Below the pieces are notes generated by a model. The model was not told where the DNA came from. It saw nothing but the letters and a program-made list of their open reading frames with translations, and made no database searches. The translations under genes and the position numbers were made by a program. Of a DNA stretch of 64,000 nt, positions 8,244-17,289 are shown piece by piece; positions within the stretch are counted from its first letter, which is position 1; the number at the start of each line of letters is the position of its first letter. Source of the DNA: Bordetella genomosp. 12 (lineage in GTDB: Bacteria > Pseudomonadota > Gammaproteobacteria > Burkholderiales > Burkholderiaceae_B); contig NZ_NEVU01000003.1 of assembly GCF_002261355.1 (NCBI RefSeq), forward strand, positions 124,001 to 188,000. The letters are read 5' to 3'.

Positions 8244-9625
8244 GGATGAGCTCCGGGACGCGAGGCGGGCGCTGCGGCCAAGCGCGCCTGCCAATAGGGT
8301 CGAAACAATGAAGGCAACTCAGTGCCCGACGAAGCGCCTGGCGGCACGGCGAAGTAGGTTTCCGCCACCGCGCTGCGAACCAGAGGACGAGCACGCCACC
8401 AAGCCTGCTCGCTGCTCAGCCGCGGCACCTGCCAGGCATGCCCCAGGTCGGATACCGCCATCGAGGTATGAAGACTCACCCGGAAACGGGCACGCGCCTG
8501 CTGCAAACCAAGGGGTGACAAACCAAGCACGTCCGGCAGCCCGGATCCCTGAGGGGGCGCGTAGCGGTCACGCATGGCATAGGAGCTGGCCAAGGGGTTG
8601 TTGCGCCAGGCACCGGGATGCAGACCAGAATGCTGGCTATACCAACGCCAATAATCCTGAGAGGAGAACTCCGCCAGAGGGCGCTCGACGTAATGCCGAC
8701 CCAGCTTCCAGGCCGTGGACCCGGTGGTGGCCCACCCCATGGGGTACTCGCGAAAGTAGCAACCGATCCAGCGATTACTGCGCAGTGCATGAAAGGATAG
8801 GGTGTCGCTGGCGCCCCAACGTCCCTGCGCATCCAGAAAAGTATGGCCGCGCCGACGCAACTGGTGCCGGGAGTTGGGGCATCGCAACTGGACGATCCAG
8901 GCACTGGCCCAGGTCAGATCGCGCGGCCGAAGAAAGGCAAAGCGGCGGGTCACGGCCTGCGTTAAGGCCTGCAGGCCCTGCGCTTCGGTCGGCGACTGCC
9001 AGGCCAGAAGACGCGGGAAAGTATCGTCGTGCACACGCATGACGGGGACTCCGGAGGGAGGGGAGATCGAAGAGACATAATTGGCCTGCAGCACATGCTG
9101 CATATGGGTATCTCGCAGCGACGTCATCTGACGCCATTGCTGTCGCGCCACTTCAGCCAGGATGCGATGAACGACTGCATCATGCCGTTGCAACGACGCT
9201 TGCAATGCACCCGGTGCGTAGGAATCGGACGCGGAACCAGAAGGGGAAACCCCATAAGCCCGGGCGAAACGCGGGCCGAACAGCCGCGCGATGAGGAAGG
9301 CCGGCGGATTGCCGATGCTGCGCCGCGAGGCCTGCGTGGCACCCAGCTGATGCCACGCGATCAAGGTGACCAGATGCGCCATGGCGACCTGATGCGCCAA
9401 CTGCGCCCGATGGATGTAGGCCAGCAGATTGAGCTGGCGCGCCTGCATCAGCGCGCCACTGTATGCCACGGCGTCGGCCACATGCGTCAGCCGCGCACTC
9501 GCGCTGGCCATGCGCGACGTCCAAAGCGCGGCGACCCATCCCCCCAAAAGCAAAGTGAGCGCAAGCAGGCCCATCACCAGCGCCTGCCCGCACTGGGCGA
9601 CCTGCCGGTGGGGCCTGCGCCTCAT
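8240..9625 (-). CDS. TadG-like Flp pilus assembly protein
   Basis: A 461-residue protein with an N-terminal membrane segment (GQALVMGLLALTLLLGGWVAALW) of the TadG/TadE-like type, followed by a large, probably periplasmic, domain rich in Trp, Tyr and Arg with scattered Cys. The site resembles the prepilin motif (Gly then Gln-Ala) but position +5 is Met, not Glu, so processing by the prepilin peptidase is doubtful. The ATG overlaps the pilin stop. TadG-like proteins are thought to anchor or initiate the pilus. Confidence 0.75.
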   Translation of the reverse strand: MRRRPHRQVAQCGQALVMGLLALTLLLGGWVAALWTSRMASASARLTHVADAVAYSGALMQARQLNLLAYIHRAQLAHQVAMAHLVTLIAWHQLGATQASRRSIGNPPAFLIARLFGPRFARAYGVSPSGSASDSYAPGALQASLQRHDAVVHRILAEVARQQWRQMTSLRDTHMQHVLQANYVSSISPPSGVPVMRVHDDTFPRLLAWQSPTEAQGLQALTQAVTRRFAFLRPRDLTWASAWIVQLRCPNSRHQLRRRGHTFLDAQGRWGASDTLSFHALRSNRWIGCYFREYPMGWATTGSTAWKLGRHYVERPLAEFSSQDYWRWYSQHSGLHPGAWRNNPLASSYAMRDRYAPPQGSGLPDVLGLSPLGLQQARARFRVSLHTSMAVSDLGHAWQVPRLSSEQAWWRARPLVRSAVAETYFAVPPGASSGTELPSLFRPYWQARLAAAPASRPGAHP

Positions 9626-9882
9626 TTGGCCCCCGCGTTACCTGTGAAGGATTTCAGGGTGCGCGCCTTGGCCTGCGCGGCGGCTTTGCCCGCCGCGCCC
9701 TGTGCCTGTTTGACCTGCGCCGAGCCATCCTCGCCAGACAGCTCGCGCGCCATCGCAGCCGTCTGCGCGCGCAGTACCTGCCCGAAATACTGATAGACCG
9801 CGATGGCGGCCACGGCAACCAGCGCGACCACGATGATGTATTCGGTCATGGCCTGACCGGACTGGCGTCGCTTGCCTTGCAT
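9622..9882 (-). CDS. flp: Flp-type major pilin precursor
   Basis: An 86-residue prepilin and the first gene of the Tad operon. The leader MQGKRRQSG is followed by QAMTEYIIVVALVAVAAIAVY, which fits the Flp rule of cleavage after Gly with Glu-Tyr at +5/+6 and a hydrophobic assembly helix. The C-terminal 45 residues are Ala/Lys/Gln-rich. The ATG at 9882 has GAGGT five bases upstream; a TTG at 9900 in the same frame lacks such a site. Flp pilins are usually 50-80 residues, so the length is normal. No prepilin peptidase (TadV/CpaA) gene is in the window. Confidence 0.85.
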   Translation of the reverse strand: MQGKRRQSGQAMTEYIIVVALVAVAAIAVYQYFGQVLRAQTAAMARELSGEDGSAQVKQAQGAAGKAAAQAKARTLKSFTGNAGAK

Positions 9883-9946
9883 GTAGCACCTCGTCTTCAA
9901 GATTCACGAGACGCCAGTCTGCATACGGCCGCCCAGGCCAACAATT

Positions 9947-9993
9947 CGCATAAGCCGAGGAGCATATAACCATCATCCCATCAGGCTTATGCG
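9947..9993. promoter_or_regulatory. 10-bp inverted repeat upstream of the pilin gene
   Basis: CGCATAAGCC at 9947-9956 is matched exactly by its reverse complement GGCTTATGCG at 9984-9993, with 27 bases between. It lies 65-111 bases upstream of the pilin ATG and about 150 bases upstream of hsp20 on the other strand. Two full half-sites about 3.7 helical turns apart suggest an operator for a dimeric or looping regulator of the Tad operon. The A+T-rich middle (9961-9970) could hold the -10 region. No regulator gene is adjacent. Confidence 0.4.
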
Positions 9994-10142
9994 ACGGGAC
10001 GACTGGAGTATATTGATCAGGACGGCGGGCCTGCCCGCCATCGATCGAGTGCTTGAACCCGCATTCTGTCCGCTCGCCGGATAGTGGCATCCGAATCAGC
10101 CGCGGCGTTGCCCGGCAGAACCTCTTTGGAGCTGGGAGTTCA

Positions 10143-10550
10143 ATGAAATCGCGCGATTTTTCTTCCTGGATATGGGGCGATGCGCTGGCGCTGCTGCACC
10201 ATGCCGAGCGTCTGCAGCGCCAGATCCTGCAGTTCTCGCAGGCTCCTGCCCACGCCTGGGAGCCGCCCGTGGACATCGTCGAAAGCGAGTCGGCGGTGCT
10301 GGTCATCGTGGCACTGCCCGGCGTCTGCGCCGACGATGTCGTGGTCAAGTTCGACCCCGAAGGCATCACGGTATCGGGCCTGCGCCCCATCCCGGCCAAT
10401 TACGCTACCCGTATCCACCAGCTCGAAATACCCTATGGCCAGTTTCAACGGCGGGTGCGCCTGCCCCTGCATGCGCTGGAACCCGACACGCCTCGCCTGG
10501 CCGATGGCTGCCTGTTTCTCACCCTGAACAAACTTAGGGAGATTCCATGA
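10143..10550 (+). CDS. Hsp20/alpha-crystallin family small heat-shock protein
   Basis: A 135-residue protein with the alpha-crystallin domain from about residue 40: PPVDIVESES, then VIVALPGV and the C-terminal strands EIPYGQFQRRVRLP and GCLFLTLNK. Small heat-shock proteins hold unfolded proteins for refolding or degradation. ATG at 10143 follows GGGAG by five bases; an upstream in-frame start at 10053 lacks this. The stop overlaps the lon ATG (ATGA), which couples a holdase with a protease. The usual C-terminal I-x-I motif is missing: the protein ends LREIP, and the short N-terminal arm suggests small oligomers. Confidence 0.85.
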   Translation: MKSRDFSSWIWGDALALLHHAERLQRQILQFSQAPAHAWEPPVDIVESESAVLVIVALPGVCADDVVVKFDPEGITVSGLRPIPANYATRIHQLEIPYGQFQRRVRLPLHALEPDTPRLADGCLFLTLNKLREIP

Positions 10551-12889
10551 CCGACCTGCGCACCCTGCCCGACGATGCGCGCATCATCATTCCCTTGCGC
10601 GATGCGGTGCTTTTTCCAGGCGTCCTGACTCCGGTCACCGTGGGCAGGCAGATTTCCGTGGCGGCGGCCCAGGAGGCCGTGAAAACGGAGCGCCCGGTAG
10701 GCTTTCTGTTGCAGCGCGACCCCAAAAAAGATGACGTCCAGCCCGACGATCTGCATTGGATAGGCACCCAAGGCCCGATTGCACGCTACATCACAGGCCA
10801 GGACGGCGCGCACCATCTGCTGGTGCAGGGCCAAACGCGCTTTCGCGTGCTCGAGTTTCTGGAGGGCTGGCCGTTCATGGTGGCCCGCGTGGCCTTGGTC
10901 GAAGAGGCGGCGGCAGACACCAGCGAGATCGAGGCACGTTTCCTGCAGCTCAAGCAGCAGACGCTGGAGGCCATCACCCTCCTGCCCAATGTGCCCGACG
11001 AGCTCGGCGGCGTGGTTCAGGGCATCGAGTCGCCCGCCTTGCTGGCCGATATGGTGACCAATCTCGTCGACATCAAGCCCGGTGAAAAACAGGCCGTGCT
11101 TGAAACCTTCGATCTGGCGCAACGTCTGGACAAGGTCATTGCCTTGCTGGCCGCGCGCATCGAGGTGCTGCGCCTGTCCAAGGAGATCGGCGAGCGTACG
11201 CGCGCGCAGTTCGATGAGCGGCAACGCGAAACCCTGTTGCGCGAACAACTGCGTCAGATCCAGAAGGAGCTGGGCGATACCGAGGACACAGCGGCCGAGC
11301 TCGAGCAGCTCAAGACCGCGATCGAGGCGGCCGGCATGCCCGAGGACGTTCTGCGGCATGCGCGCAAGGAGTTCGGCCGTCTGCAACGCATGGGCGAAAC
11401 CAGTGGCGAAAGCGCCATGCTGCGCACCTATCTGGAGTGGCTGACCGAGTTGCCCTGGAAACAGGAGCCTCAACAGCCCATCGACCTGAACGATGCCCGC
11501 AAGATCCTGGACGAAGATCATTTCGGCTTGGACAAGATCAAGCGCCGCATCCTCGAGTACCTGGCCGTGCGCAAACTCAACCCCCAGGGACGCAGCCCGA
11601 TACTGTGCTTTGCGGGGCCGCCGGGGGTGGGTAAGACCTCCCTGGGCCAATCCATCGCGCGTGCCACCGGGCGCGCCTTCCAGCGCGTCGCGCTGGGGGG
11701 GGTGCATGACGAGGCGGAAATCCGGGGGCATCGCCGCACCTATCTGGGCGCCCTGCCCGGCAACATCATCCAGGCAATGCGCCGTGCCGGCACAAGCAAC
11801 GTAGTGCTCATGCTCGACGAGATCGACAAGCTCGGCGCCGGCGGTTTCCATGGCGATCCGGGCAGCGCCCTGCTCGAAGTCCTCGATCCGGAGCAGAACC
11901 ACAAATTCCGCGACAACTACCTGGGTGTGGATTTCGATCTTTCGCACGTGATGTTCATTTGTACCGCCAATGCCCTGGATACGATCCCCGGGCCTTTGCG
12001 CGACCGGATGGAGATCATCCAACTGCCCGGCTACACCGAAGAAGAGAAGGTTCAGATCGCGCGCCGCTATCTCGTCGGCCGCCAACTGCAGGCCAATGGC
12101 TTGAAGGTCGAACAGGTCGACATCAGCGACGCGGCGCTCGCAGCCATCGTGAGCGACTACACCCGTGAAGCGGGCGTACGCAACCTCGAGCGTGAGATCG
12201 GCTCCACACTGCGCCATGCCGCCATGCAAATCGCCGAAGGCCGGGCTGAGCATGTCTCCATCGACACGGGCGATCTGGCCGCCATTCTCGGGCCGCAGCG
12301 CTTTGACAATGAGGTGGCCCTGCGCACCAGCGTGGCCGGCGTAGCGACGGGGTTGGCATGGACGCCGGTCGGCGGCGACATTCTCTTCATCGAAGCCAGC
12401 AAGGTCCCGGGCAGCGGCCGGCTGATACTCACGGGCCAGCTTGGCGATGTCATGAAAGAATCCGCGCAGACGGCGTTGACGCTGGCCAAGACATGGAGCG
12501 GGGAGTCACTGGACAAACTGGACATCCATATCCACGTTCCGGCCGGTGCCACCCCCAAAGATGGCCCGAGCGCCGGCGTGGCCATGTTCGTGGCGCTGGC
12601 ATCTCTGTTGAGCGGCAAGCCTGTGAGCGCCGACGTCGCGATGACGGGCGAAGTCAGTTTGCGGGGGCTCGTGCTGCCCATAGGCGGGGTCAAGGAGAAA
12701 ACACTGGCCGCGCTGCGTGCCGGCATCAAGATCGTCATGCTGCCGCGACGCAATGAACGCGATCTGGAGGACGTGCCCGCCGAAGCGCGCCGAAAGCTGC
12801 GTTTCGTTCTCCTGGACCAGGTCGAGGATGCGCTCAAATGCGCCCTCGACGGCGAGCCGCAAGCCGCAGCGGCGGATCAAGCCGACTGA
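10547..12889 (+). CDS. lon: Lon protease (ATP-dependent, LonA type)
   Basis: A 780-residue ATP-dependent serine protease for misfolded and regulatory proteins. The N-terminal substrate domain (IIPLRDAVLFPGVLTPVTVG) is followed by a coiled segment, then the AAA module with Walker A GPPGVGKTS (Lys363), Walker B VLMLDEID and an arginine finger region. The protease domain has the Ser-Lys dyad: Ser675 in KDGPSAGV and Lys718 in GGVKEKT. It is a little shorter than E. coli Lon (784). There is no clpX/clpP beside it; instead it is coupled to hsp20. The genome may therefore carry another lon elsewhere. Confidence 0.95.
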   Translation: MTDLRTLPDDARIIIPLRDAVLFPGVLTPVTVGRQISVAAAQEAVKTERPVGFLLQRDPKKDDVQPDDLHWIGTQGPIARYITGQDGAHHLLVQGQTRFRVLEFLEGWPFMVARVALVEEAAADTSEIEARFLQLKQQTLEAITLLPNVPDELGGVVQGIESPALLADMVTNLVDIKPGEKQAVLETFDLAQRLDKVIALLAARIEVLRLSKEIGERTRAQFDERQRETLLREQLRQIQKELGDTEDTAAELEQLKTAIEAAGMPEDVLRHARKEFGRLQRMGETSGESAMLRTYLEWLTELPWKQEPQQPIDLNDARKILDEDHFGLDKIKRRILEYLAVRKLNPQGRSPILCFAGPPGVGKTSLGQSIARATGRAFQRVALGGVHDEAEIRGHRRTYLGALPGNIIQAMRRAGTSNVVLMLDEIDKLGAGGFHGDPGSALLEVLDPEQNHKFRDNYLGVDFDLSHVMFICTANALDTIPGPLRDRMEIIQLPGYTEEEKVQIARRYLVGRQLQANGLKVEQVDISDAALAAIVSDYTREAGVRNLEREIGSTLRHAAMQIAEGRAEHVSIDTGDLAAILGPQRFDNEVALRTSVAGVATGLAWTPVGGDILFIEASKVPGSGRLILTGQLGDVMKESAQTALTLAKTWSGESLDKLDIHIHVPAGATPKDGPSAGVAMFVALASLLSGKPVSADVAMTGEVSLRGLVLPIGGVKEKTLAALRAGIKIVMLPRRNERDLEDVPAEARRKLRFVLLDQVEDALKCALDGEPQAAAADQAD

Positions 12890-13953
12890 GCAGCCAGCCT
12901 GGCCAGCTCCGTCTTGAGCTGGACCAGGCTGGGCGTAACGACAGGCAAGAAAGCGGCTTCACGCCAACGGCGGGCAAAACCATTGGTGTCGCTTTGCAGC
13001 CAGGCTTTGCCACCGGCGGCCTGGAGCTCCAGTTCGGCCGCCTGCTGAGCAAGCTCGGCCAGGGCGATGCGCAGCGCGAACAGGCGCGCCGGCTGTTGAA
13101 TGAAACGCGCCTGCCTGACCCCTTGCACCAATTCAGCGCTCAGGGCCTGCAGATTGCCGGCCAAGTGTTGCCGCGCCTGGCCCAACACCGCCGCCTGCCC
13201 CGGCTCGGCCGCGCGCAGGCTGGCGCGCGCCAGCCCGATAGCCAAGCCGCACTGCAGGCCAACCAGGACAGGCCGCAAGCCGGGCAGGACCTGCCGTGCA
13301 TCAAGGTGGATGAGGCCGGCCGGCGTCAGAACCAGATTGTTCAGATCCAAGGCGCAGGTGCTGCTGGCGCGCAGGCCCAGCAAAGGCAGGTCGGGGTGGC
13401 GGACGAGCCCTTCCGTCTCCGAGCGCAGCGCCACGATGGCCATACTGCCGTCAGGCAGGCTCGTCGCCGCGGTCGCGAGAAACCCCTCCGGCCGCGCATT
13501 GGTGATCCAATCGATGCGGCCATTGAGCTTCCAGCCGCGAGGAGTTTCGCTGGCGTGGATACGAAGGCTGTCGATGCCGCTCAGGGACTTGATGGCATTG
13601 GACAAGCCAGAAGCGCCGGCCAGACGGCCGGCAAGCAAGTCCGGCAAACAGGCATCCGCCAAGGGCTTGTTCGCACCGCGCGCCACCGTCTCGATGACGA
13701 CGCGCTGCGCCCAGGCGACGAATGCGGCCGTCAGGGAATGGCTTGCCAGTTCGGCGATGGCCTCGATGGCATGGCCGATATCGCTGCCTGCCCGGCCGCC
13801 GAACTCCGTCGCCACACCCAACCCGAACAGGCCCTCGCTCGCCAAGCGAGGCAGCAACTGCGCCCCGGCGCCGGGCTCGCTATCCAACGTTGCGGCATGT
13901 TCGTTCAGCCATTGCGCCAAGGCGGCGCCTACGAAGACCTTGCCCGCTCCCAT
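12877..13953 (-). CDS. Acyl-CoA dehydrogenase family protein
   Basis: A 358-residue FAD-dependent acyl-CoA dehydrogenase-like protein. Visible features are GLFGLGVATEFGG in the N-terminal helical domain, a SGLSNAIK segment, the beta-domain DGSMAIVALRSE, and a C-terminal four-helix part. The usual catalytic Glu position cannot be assigned with confidence. The start at ATG 13953 is chosen for its strong AAGGAG six bases upstream; ATG at 13971 and TTG at 13995 are in frame. The gene ends convergently with lon and overlaps it by 13 bases. Substrate unknown. Confidence 0.75.
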   Translation of the reverse strand: MGAGKVFVGAALAQWLNEHAATLDSEPGAGAQLLPRLASEGLFGLGVATEFGGRAGSDIGHAIEAIAELASHSLTAAFVAWAQRVVIETVARGANKPLADACLPDLLAGRLAGASGLSNAIKSLSGIDSLRIHASETPRGWKLNGRIDWITNARPEGFLATAATSLPDGSMAIVALRSETEGLVRHPDLPLLGLRASSTCALDLNNLVLTPAGLIHLDARQVLPGLRPVLVGLQCGLAIGLARASLRAAEPGQAAVLGQARQHLAGNLQALSAELVQGVRQARFIQQPARLFALRIALAELAQQAAELELQAAGGKAWLQSDTNGFARRWREAAFLPVVTPSLVQLKTELARLAAQSA

Positions 13954-14020
13954 CACGGCTCCTTCATCCATATGCCTGCCCCGATTATTGGTCAAAGACC
14001 CGCATCAAGATACCGCAGGC

Positions 14021-14048
14021 AAAAGAAAACCTCCGCCAAGCGGAGGTT
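14021..14048 (-). terminator. Intrinsic terminator after the entericidin gene
   Basis: A 9-bp stem (AACCTCCGC with GCGGAGGTT, 14028-14048) with a three-base loop, followed on the minus strand by TTTTCTTTT. It lies 22 bases past the stop of the small lipoprotein gene. Confidence 0.85.
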
Positions 14049-14069
14049 CCGTCCTGCACACGGCCGGGT

Positions 14070-14201
14070 TTACTTTTCGGCTGCGTTGGTAATGGCGTTG
14101 CCTGCCCGCGATACGTCTTTGCCCATGCCGGCCATGGTATTGCAGCCCTGCAGCACAAAGCCGAACGCCACGAAGGCGGTCAACACGATCTTGCTTCGCA
14201 T
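14070..14201 (-). CDS. Entericidin A/B family small lipoprotein
   Basis: A 43-residue lipoprotein too short for many gene callers. The leader MRSKIVLTAFVAFGFVLQGC ends in a lipobox (LQGC) and is followed by NTMAGMGKDVSRAGNAI, the entericidin signature NT-AG-GKD-GG/AG. Entericidins are small cell-envelope lipoproteins of the ecnAB toxin-antidote type in E. coli, where they are linked to stationary-phase lysis. ATG at 14201 follows AAGGAG by six bases. A strong terminator follows. A paralogue lies at 38549-38680. Neither has a partner gene next to it, so the antidote idea cannot be carried over. Confidence 0.88.
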   Translation of the reverse strand: MRSKIVLTAFVAFGFVLQGCNTMAGMGKDVSRAGNAITNAAEK

Positions 14202-14215
14202 GATGACTCCTTGAC

Positions 14216-14917
14216 TCAGGCGATGCGCACGCGCAATTCGCCCAGGCCCTCGACACCGCCCACGATTTCGTCGCCCTTGACCACGGCACCCACGCCTTCG
14301 GGAGTGCCGGTAAAGATGATGTCACCCGGTTGCAGCTCAAACAGGGTGGACAGGAAGGCAATGCTCTCGGGGATGTTCCAGATCATCTGCGAGATGTCGC
14401 TGGCTTGCTTGCGTTCACCGTTGAGGTCGAGCCAGATCGCGCCGCCGTCCAGGGTGCCGACGACGCTGCGCGGATGGATGGGCCCCATGGGCGCGGAGAA
14501 ATCAAAGCCTTTGCCAACCTCCCAGGGGCGGCCCTGTTTCTTGGCCTCGCCTTGCAGATCACGGCGAGTCATGTCCAGGCCCAGAGCATAGCCCCAGACG
14601 CAATCATTGGCCTGCTCGACCGGGATGTCCTTGCCGCCTTTGGACAACACCACGACCAGTTCCATCTCGTAATGCAGATTGGACGTGCGCGGCGGATAAG
14701 GCATGGACCCCGTTTCGCCGTCGGGCACGAAGACAATGGCATCTGCCGGCTTGTTGAAGAAAAAGGGATCTTCGCGGCCGGTAAAACCCATTTCCTTGGC
14801 GTGTTCAGCATAGTTACGGCCTACGCAGTAAACCCGACGCACCGGAAAGCTGGCATTGCTGCCAGCCACGGGAACCGCGACAGCCGGCATGGGGGGAATG
14901 ACATATTCCATGATCAT
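14216..14917 (-). CDS. Fumarylacetoacetate hydrolase family protein
   Basis: A 233-residue FAH-fold protein. Members cleave C-C bonds of acylpyruvates or hydrate and isomerise dienoates, using a divalent metal held by Glu/Asp residues. Seen here are YCVGRNYAEHAKEMG, the metal-binding LHYEMELVVVL segment, and GDIIFTGTPEGVG near the C-terminus. The size fits the short YcgM/acylpyruvase type rather than full FAH. ATG at 14917 follows AGAGG; ATG 14911 is also possible. It precedes the entericidin gene on the same strand by 14 bases. Substrate unknown. Confidence 0.88.
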   Translation of the reverse strand: MIMEYVIPPMPAVAVPVAGSNASFPVRRVYCVGRNYAEHAKEMGFTGREDPFFFNKPADAIVFVPDGETGSMPYPPRTSNLHYEMELVVVLSKGGKDIPVEQANDCVWGYALGLDMTRRDLQGEAKKQGRPWEVGKGFDFSAPMGPIHPRSVVGTLDGGAIWLDLNGERKQASDISQMIWNIPESIAFLSTLFELQPGDIIFTGTPEGVGAVVKGDEIVGGVEGLGELRVRIA

Positions 14918-15156
14918 TGAACCTCTGTGAAGGCATGGCCGGCCGGGCCGGCTAACACTGACAATGCGCGAGTTTATCCGGTTTTTCAGGGCTTTTACGC
15001 TTCAACCAGCTGTCAGCTGGCACACACCTGACCAGTGTACTGTCGCATAAATCACGCGCGCGCCAAAATAGAAAAACGCGGCAGCGACCGGCCCATAACC
15101 GTCGCGGCCGCGTCGCGGTCGCACCCTGCGCGGCGTCGGCCGCGCGCAGCGCTGGC
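14918..15156. other. Intergenic stretch, ppa end to FAH gene start
   Basis: No gene seen. On the minus strand the region just past ppa is G+C-rich and can form an imperfect hairpin (GCGACC near 15121-15116 with GGTCGC near 15089-15084) followed by GTTTTTCTATTTT. It is a plausible terminator for ppa, but the stem is only six pairs with mismatches beyond. The rest should hold the promoter of the FAH gene; no convincing -35/-10 pair could be fixed. Confidence 0.35.
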
Positions 15157-15690
15157 TTATTCGCCCTTGCCGTAGCGCTCGGCGCTACGCAGGATTTCTG
15201 CGTGAGCCGCGTCTACACCCTTCCAGCCCTTGACCTTGACCCACTTGCCTTTCTCGAGATCTTTGTAGTGCTCGAAAAAGTGCTGAATGCGGGCAACGTC
15301 CTCGGCAGGCAAGTCTTCATAGGACTTGATATTGCGGTAGGGAGGATAGAGTTTGTCCACCGGCACGGCCAGCAGCTTGGCATCGCCGCCGGACTCGTCG
15401 TCCATTTCCAGCACGCCGAGGGCGCGGCAGCGCACGACGGCGCCGATCTGGATGGGGAAAGGCGTGATCACCAGAACATCAGCGGGATCACCGTCTTCGG
15501 ACAGGGTCTGGGGGATGTAGCCATAATTGCAGGGGTAGTGCATGGCCGTCAGCATGAAGCGGTCGACAAAGATGGCATCGCTCTCTTTATCGACCTCGTA
15601 CTTGACCGGATCGGCGTTCATCGGGATTTCGATGATGACGTTGAAATCATCCGGCAGCTTCTTGCCAGCGGGGACGCGTTCAAAACTCAT
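15157..15690 (-). CDS. ppa: Inorganic pyrophosphatase
   Basis: A 177-residue soluble family I pyrophosphatase, which hydrolyses PPi to two phosphates and pulls biosynthetic reactions forward. The PPase signature EDGDPADVL (three Asp that bind Mg2+) is intact near residues 66-74, with [11 protein letters not shown] before it and KVKGWKG near the C-terminus. Length matches the E. coli enzyme (176). The start [16 protein letters not shown] is typical. It lies 35 bases past the hemY stop on the same strand and could be read from the heme operon as well as from its own promoter. Confidence 0.96.
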   Translation of the reverse strand: MSFERVPAGKKLPDDFNVIIEIPMNADPVKYEVDKESDAIFVDRFMLTAMHYPCNYGYIPQTLSEDGDPADVLVITPFPIQIGAVVRCRALGVLEMDDESGGDAKLLAVPVDKLYPPYRNIKSYEDLPAEDVARIQHFFEHYKDLEKGKWVKVKGWKGVDAAHAEILRSAERYGKGE

Positions 15691-15725
15691 AGTGGAACCT
15701 TGCTGAGTGGTAACTTGAAAGGAAA

Positions 15726-17285
15726 TCAGGCCTTGTCGACGGGCTTGTCTTCAGGTTTGTCTGCCGGAGCGGGGGCCGCGGTACTGAAACTGCTGACCGG
15801 CGCCTCGAAGGCAGTCTGCGGAATGGGCGCACTGTCGAAATACTCTTCGATATCCACCGCCGAACGCAACGGCACAATGGCCTGCGGTGCCGCAGGCTCT
15901 GCGCGGCCGACCTGCCGCGCATCGGGATCGAGCACATAATCGGCAGCCACGGCCGGCGGTTGCACCGCGGACTGGGCTGGCAGGGTGACATAAACCATCT
16001 CATCGCCCTCGGCATAAGCGCCCTCGGCATCCAGATGGTGCGGATCCGATTGCGTGTCTGCCGGCGGCAACGCGGCGTCGGTGGCAAGAATGGGCAACGC
16101 CATACTGGCGGAGGTCGCCAGGCGCCAGTGACGCGCGGCCTCGGCCGGTCGATTGAGGCGATCGTACAGGCTGCCCAGCAAGGCATGCGTTTGCGCATCA
16201 TTACGGCGCGCGACACTGCGCTGCAGATAGCGCTCGGCCTGACCCCAAAGCTGGCCGTTCAGGCACAACAGACCCAAGGCGGTCAGCAAGCCGGCATCTG
16301 CGGGCCGCTGCTGCAACCAGGTTTCAGCCTTGGCCAGCCTGCGGGGCACTTGCTCGGCTTCGCAGCGCGCGTAGGCGGCCACCAGCGCGGGGTTGAACTT
16401 GACCGCGATAGCCGATTCCAGGATGCGCGCTGCCTCGGTGTGATCGCCCGCGGATTCGAAGGCCGCGGCCGCGGCCAGTGCGATGTTGGGCAACAAACGC
16501 TCTTCGGCCTTGAGGTCTTTCCAGACCGCGCGCCATTGTTCGTTGCCGATACCGGCACGCAGGCGCGCCGCACCAGCGCTATCGATCAATTGCTCGGCCT
16601 CGGCCTTGCCCAAGGCATTGCGCCGCGCCAGCCCCCGGGCCAACACAAAGACGCGCTCCTGATGGCCCAAAGCCTTTTCTGCGCGCAGCAACAAGCGCAT
16701 GGTGTGCAGATGGCGGGCGCCGCCATCCTGCAGGGGAGCCAATACCTCGAGCGCCTGAGCCGCCAAGCCCTGATCCAGCAGCATGTCGGCGGCCACGGTG
16801 GCGGTCGCTTCGATCAGGCCGGCATCATCGCCGGCCTCTTCTCGCGCCCGGGCCAGCATCTGATCGCGGCGTTCGAACTCGCCCAGGCCGTGTTCGGCAC
16901 GGGCGGCGGACAAGGCCGCCAGCACACGGCGGCCGCGCACTTTGGTTTGATCCAGGAGTTTGACCAGATCTTTTTCCGCGTGCGAAAACCGCCCCTCCAG
17001 CAGGCTGATCCAGCCACGCTCGAGCAATTCGTGGTCGCGCGCCTGAGCACGGCGGCCACGCCAGGCCCGCACACGATCGGGAATGGCCACCAGCCAGGCC
17101 AGCAAGCGCAGCCCCACGTAAAGCGCGACAAACAGCGCCACCAGCAGCAGCACGGCCAGCGTGAGCGACATTTCAAAGCGCCACGGCCAGACCAGGATGA
17201 GCACATTGCCCGGATGAGCGCGCAACACCACCGCGATCGCAACGGCCACGCACGCCAGCAGAAGAGTCCAGAACCAGGTACGCAT
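15726..17285 (-). CDS. hemY: HemY-type membrane protein of the heme operon
   Basis: A 519-residue protein with two N-terminal membrane segments (residues 4-22 and 37-62) and then TPR-like helical repeats to about residue 400. The C-terminal 110 residues are Pro/Ala-rich and probably disordered. This is the betaproteobacterial/gammaproteobacterial HemY (HemY_N domain), which is unrelated to the Bacillus HemY oxidase. It is thought to couple late heme steps at the membrane; the mechanism is not settled. ATG at 17285 sits four bases past the hemX stop. Confidence 0.85.
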   Translation of the reverse strand: MRTWFWTLLLACVAVAIAVVLRAHPGNVLILVWPWRFEMSLTLAVLLLVALFVALYVGLRLLAWLVAIPDRVRAWRGRRAQARDHELLERGWISLLEGRFSHAEKDLVKLLDQTKVRGRRVLAALSAARAEHGLGEFERRDQMLARAREEAGDDAGLIEATATVAADMLLDQGLAAQALEVLAPLQDGGARHLHTMRLLLRAEKALGHQERVFVLARGLARRNALGKAEAEQLIDSAGAARLRAGIGNEQWRAVWKDLKAEERLLPNIALAAAAAFESAGDHTEAARILESAIAVKFNPALVAAYARCEAEQVPRRLAKAETWLQQRPADAGLLTALGLLCLNGQLWGQAERYLQRSVARRNDAQTHALLGSLYDRLNRPAEAARHWRLATSASMALPILATDAALPPADTQSDPHHLDAEGAYAEGDEMVYVTLPAQSAVQPPAVAADYVLDPDARQVGRAEPAAPQAIVPLRSAVDIEEYFDSAPIPQTAFEAPVSSFSTAAPAPADKPEDKPVDKA

Positions 17286-17289
17286 GGGC

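Noticed and set aside
9995-10142. Sigma-32 promoter before hsp20
   Set aside because: CTTGAA is present near 10050, but the spacing to a CCGGAT-like -10 is about 20 bases, too long for a confident call.
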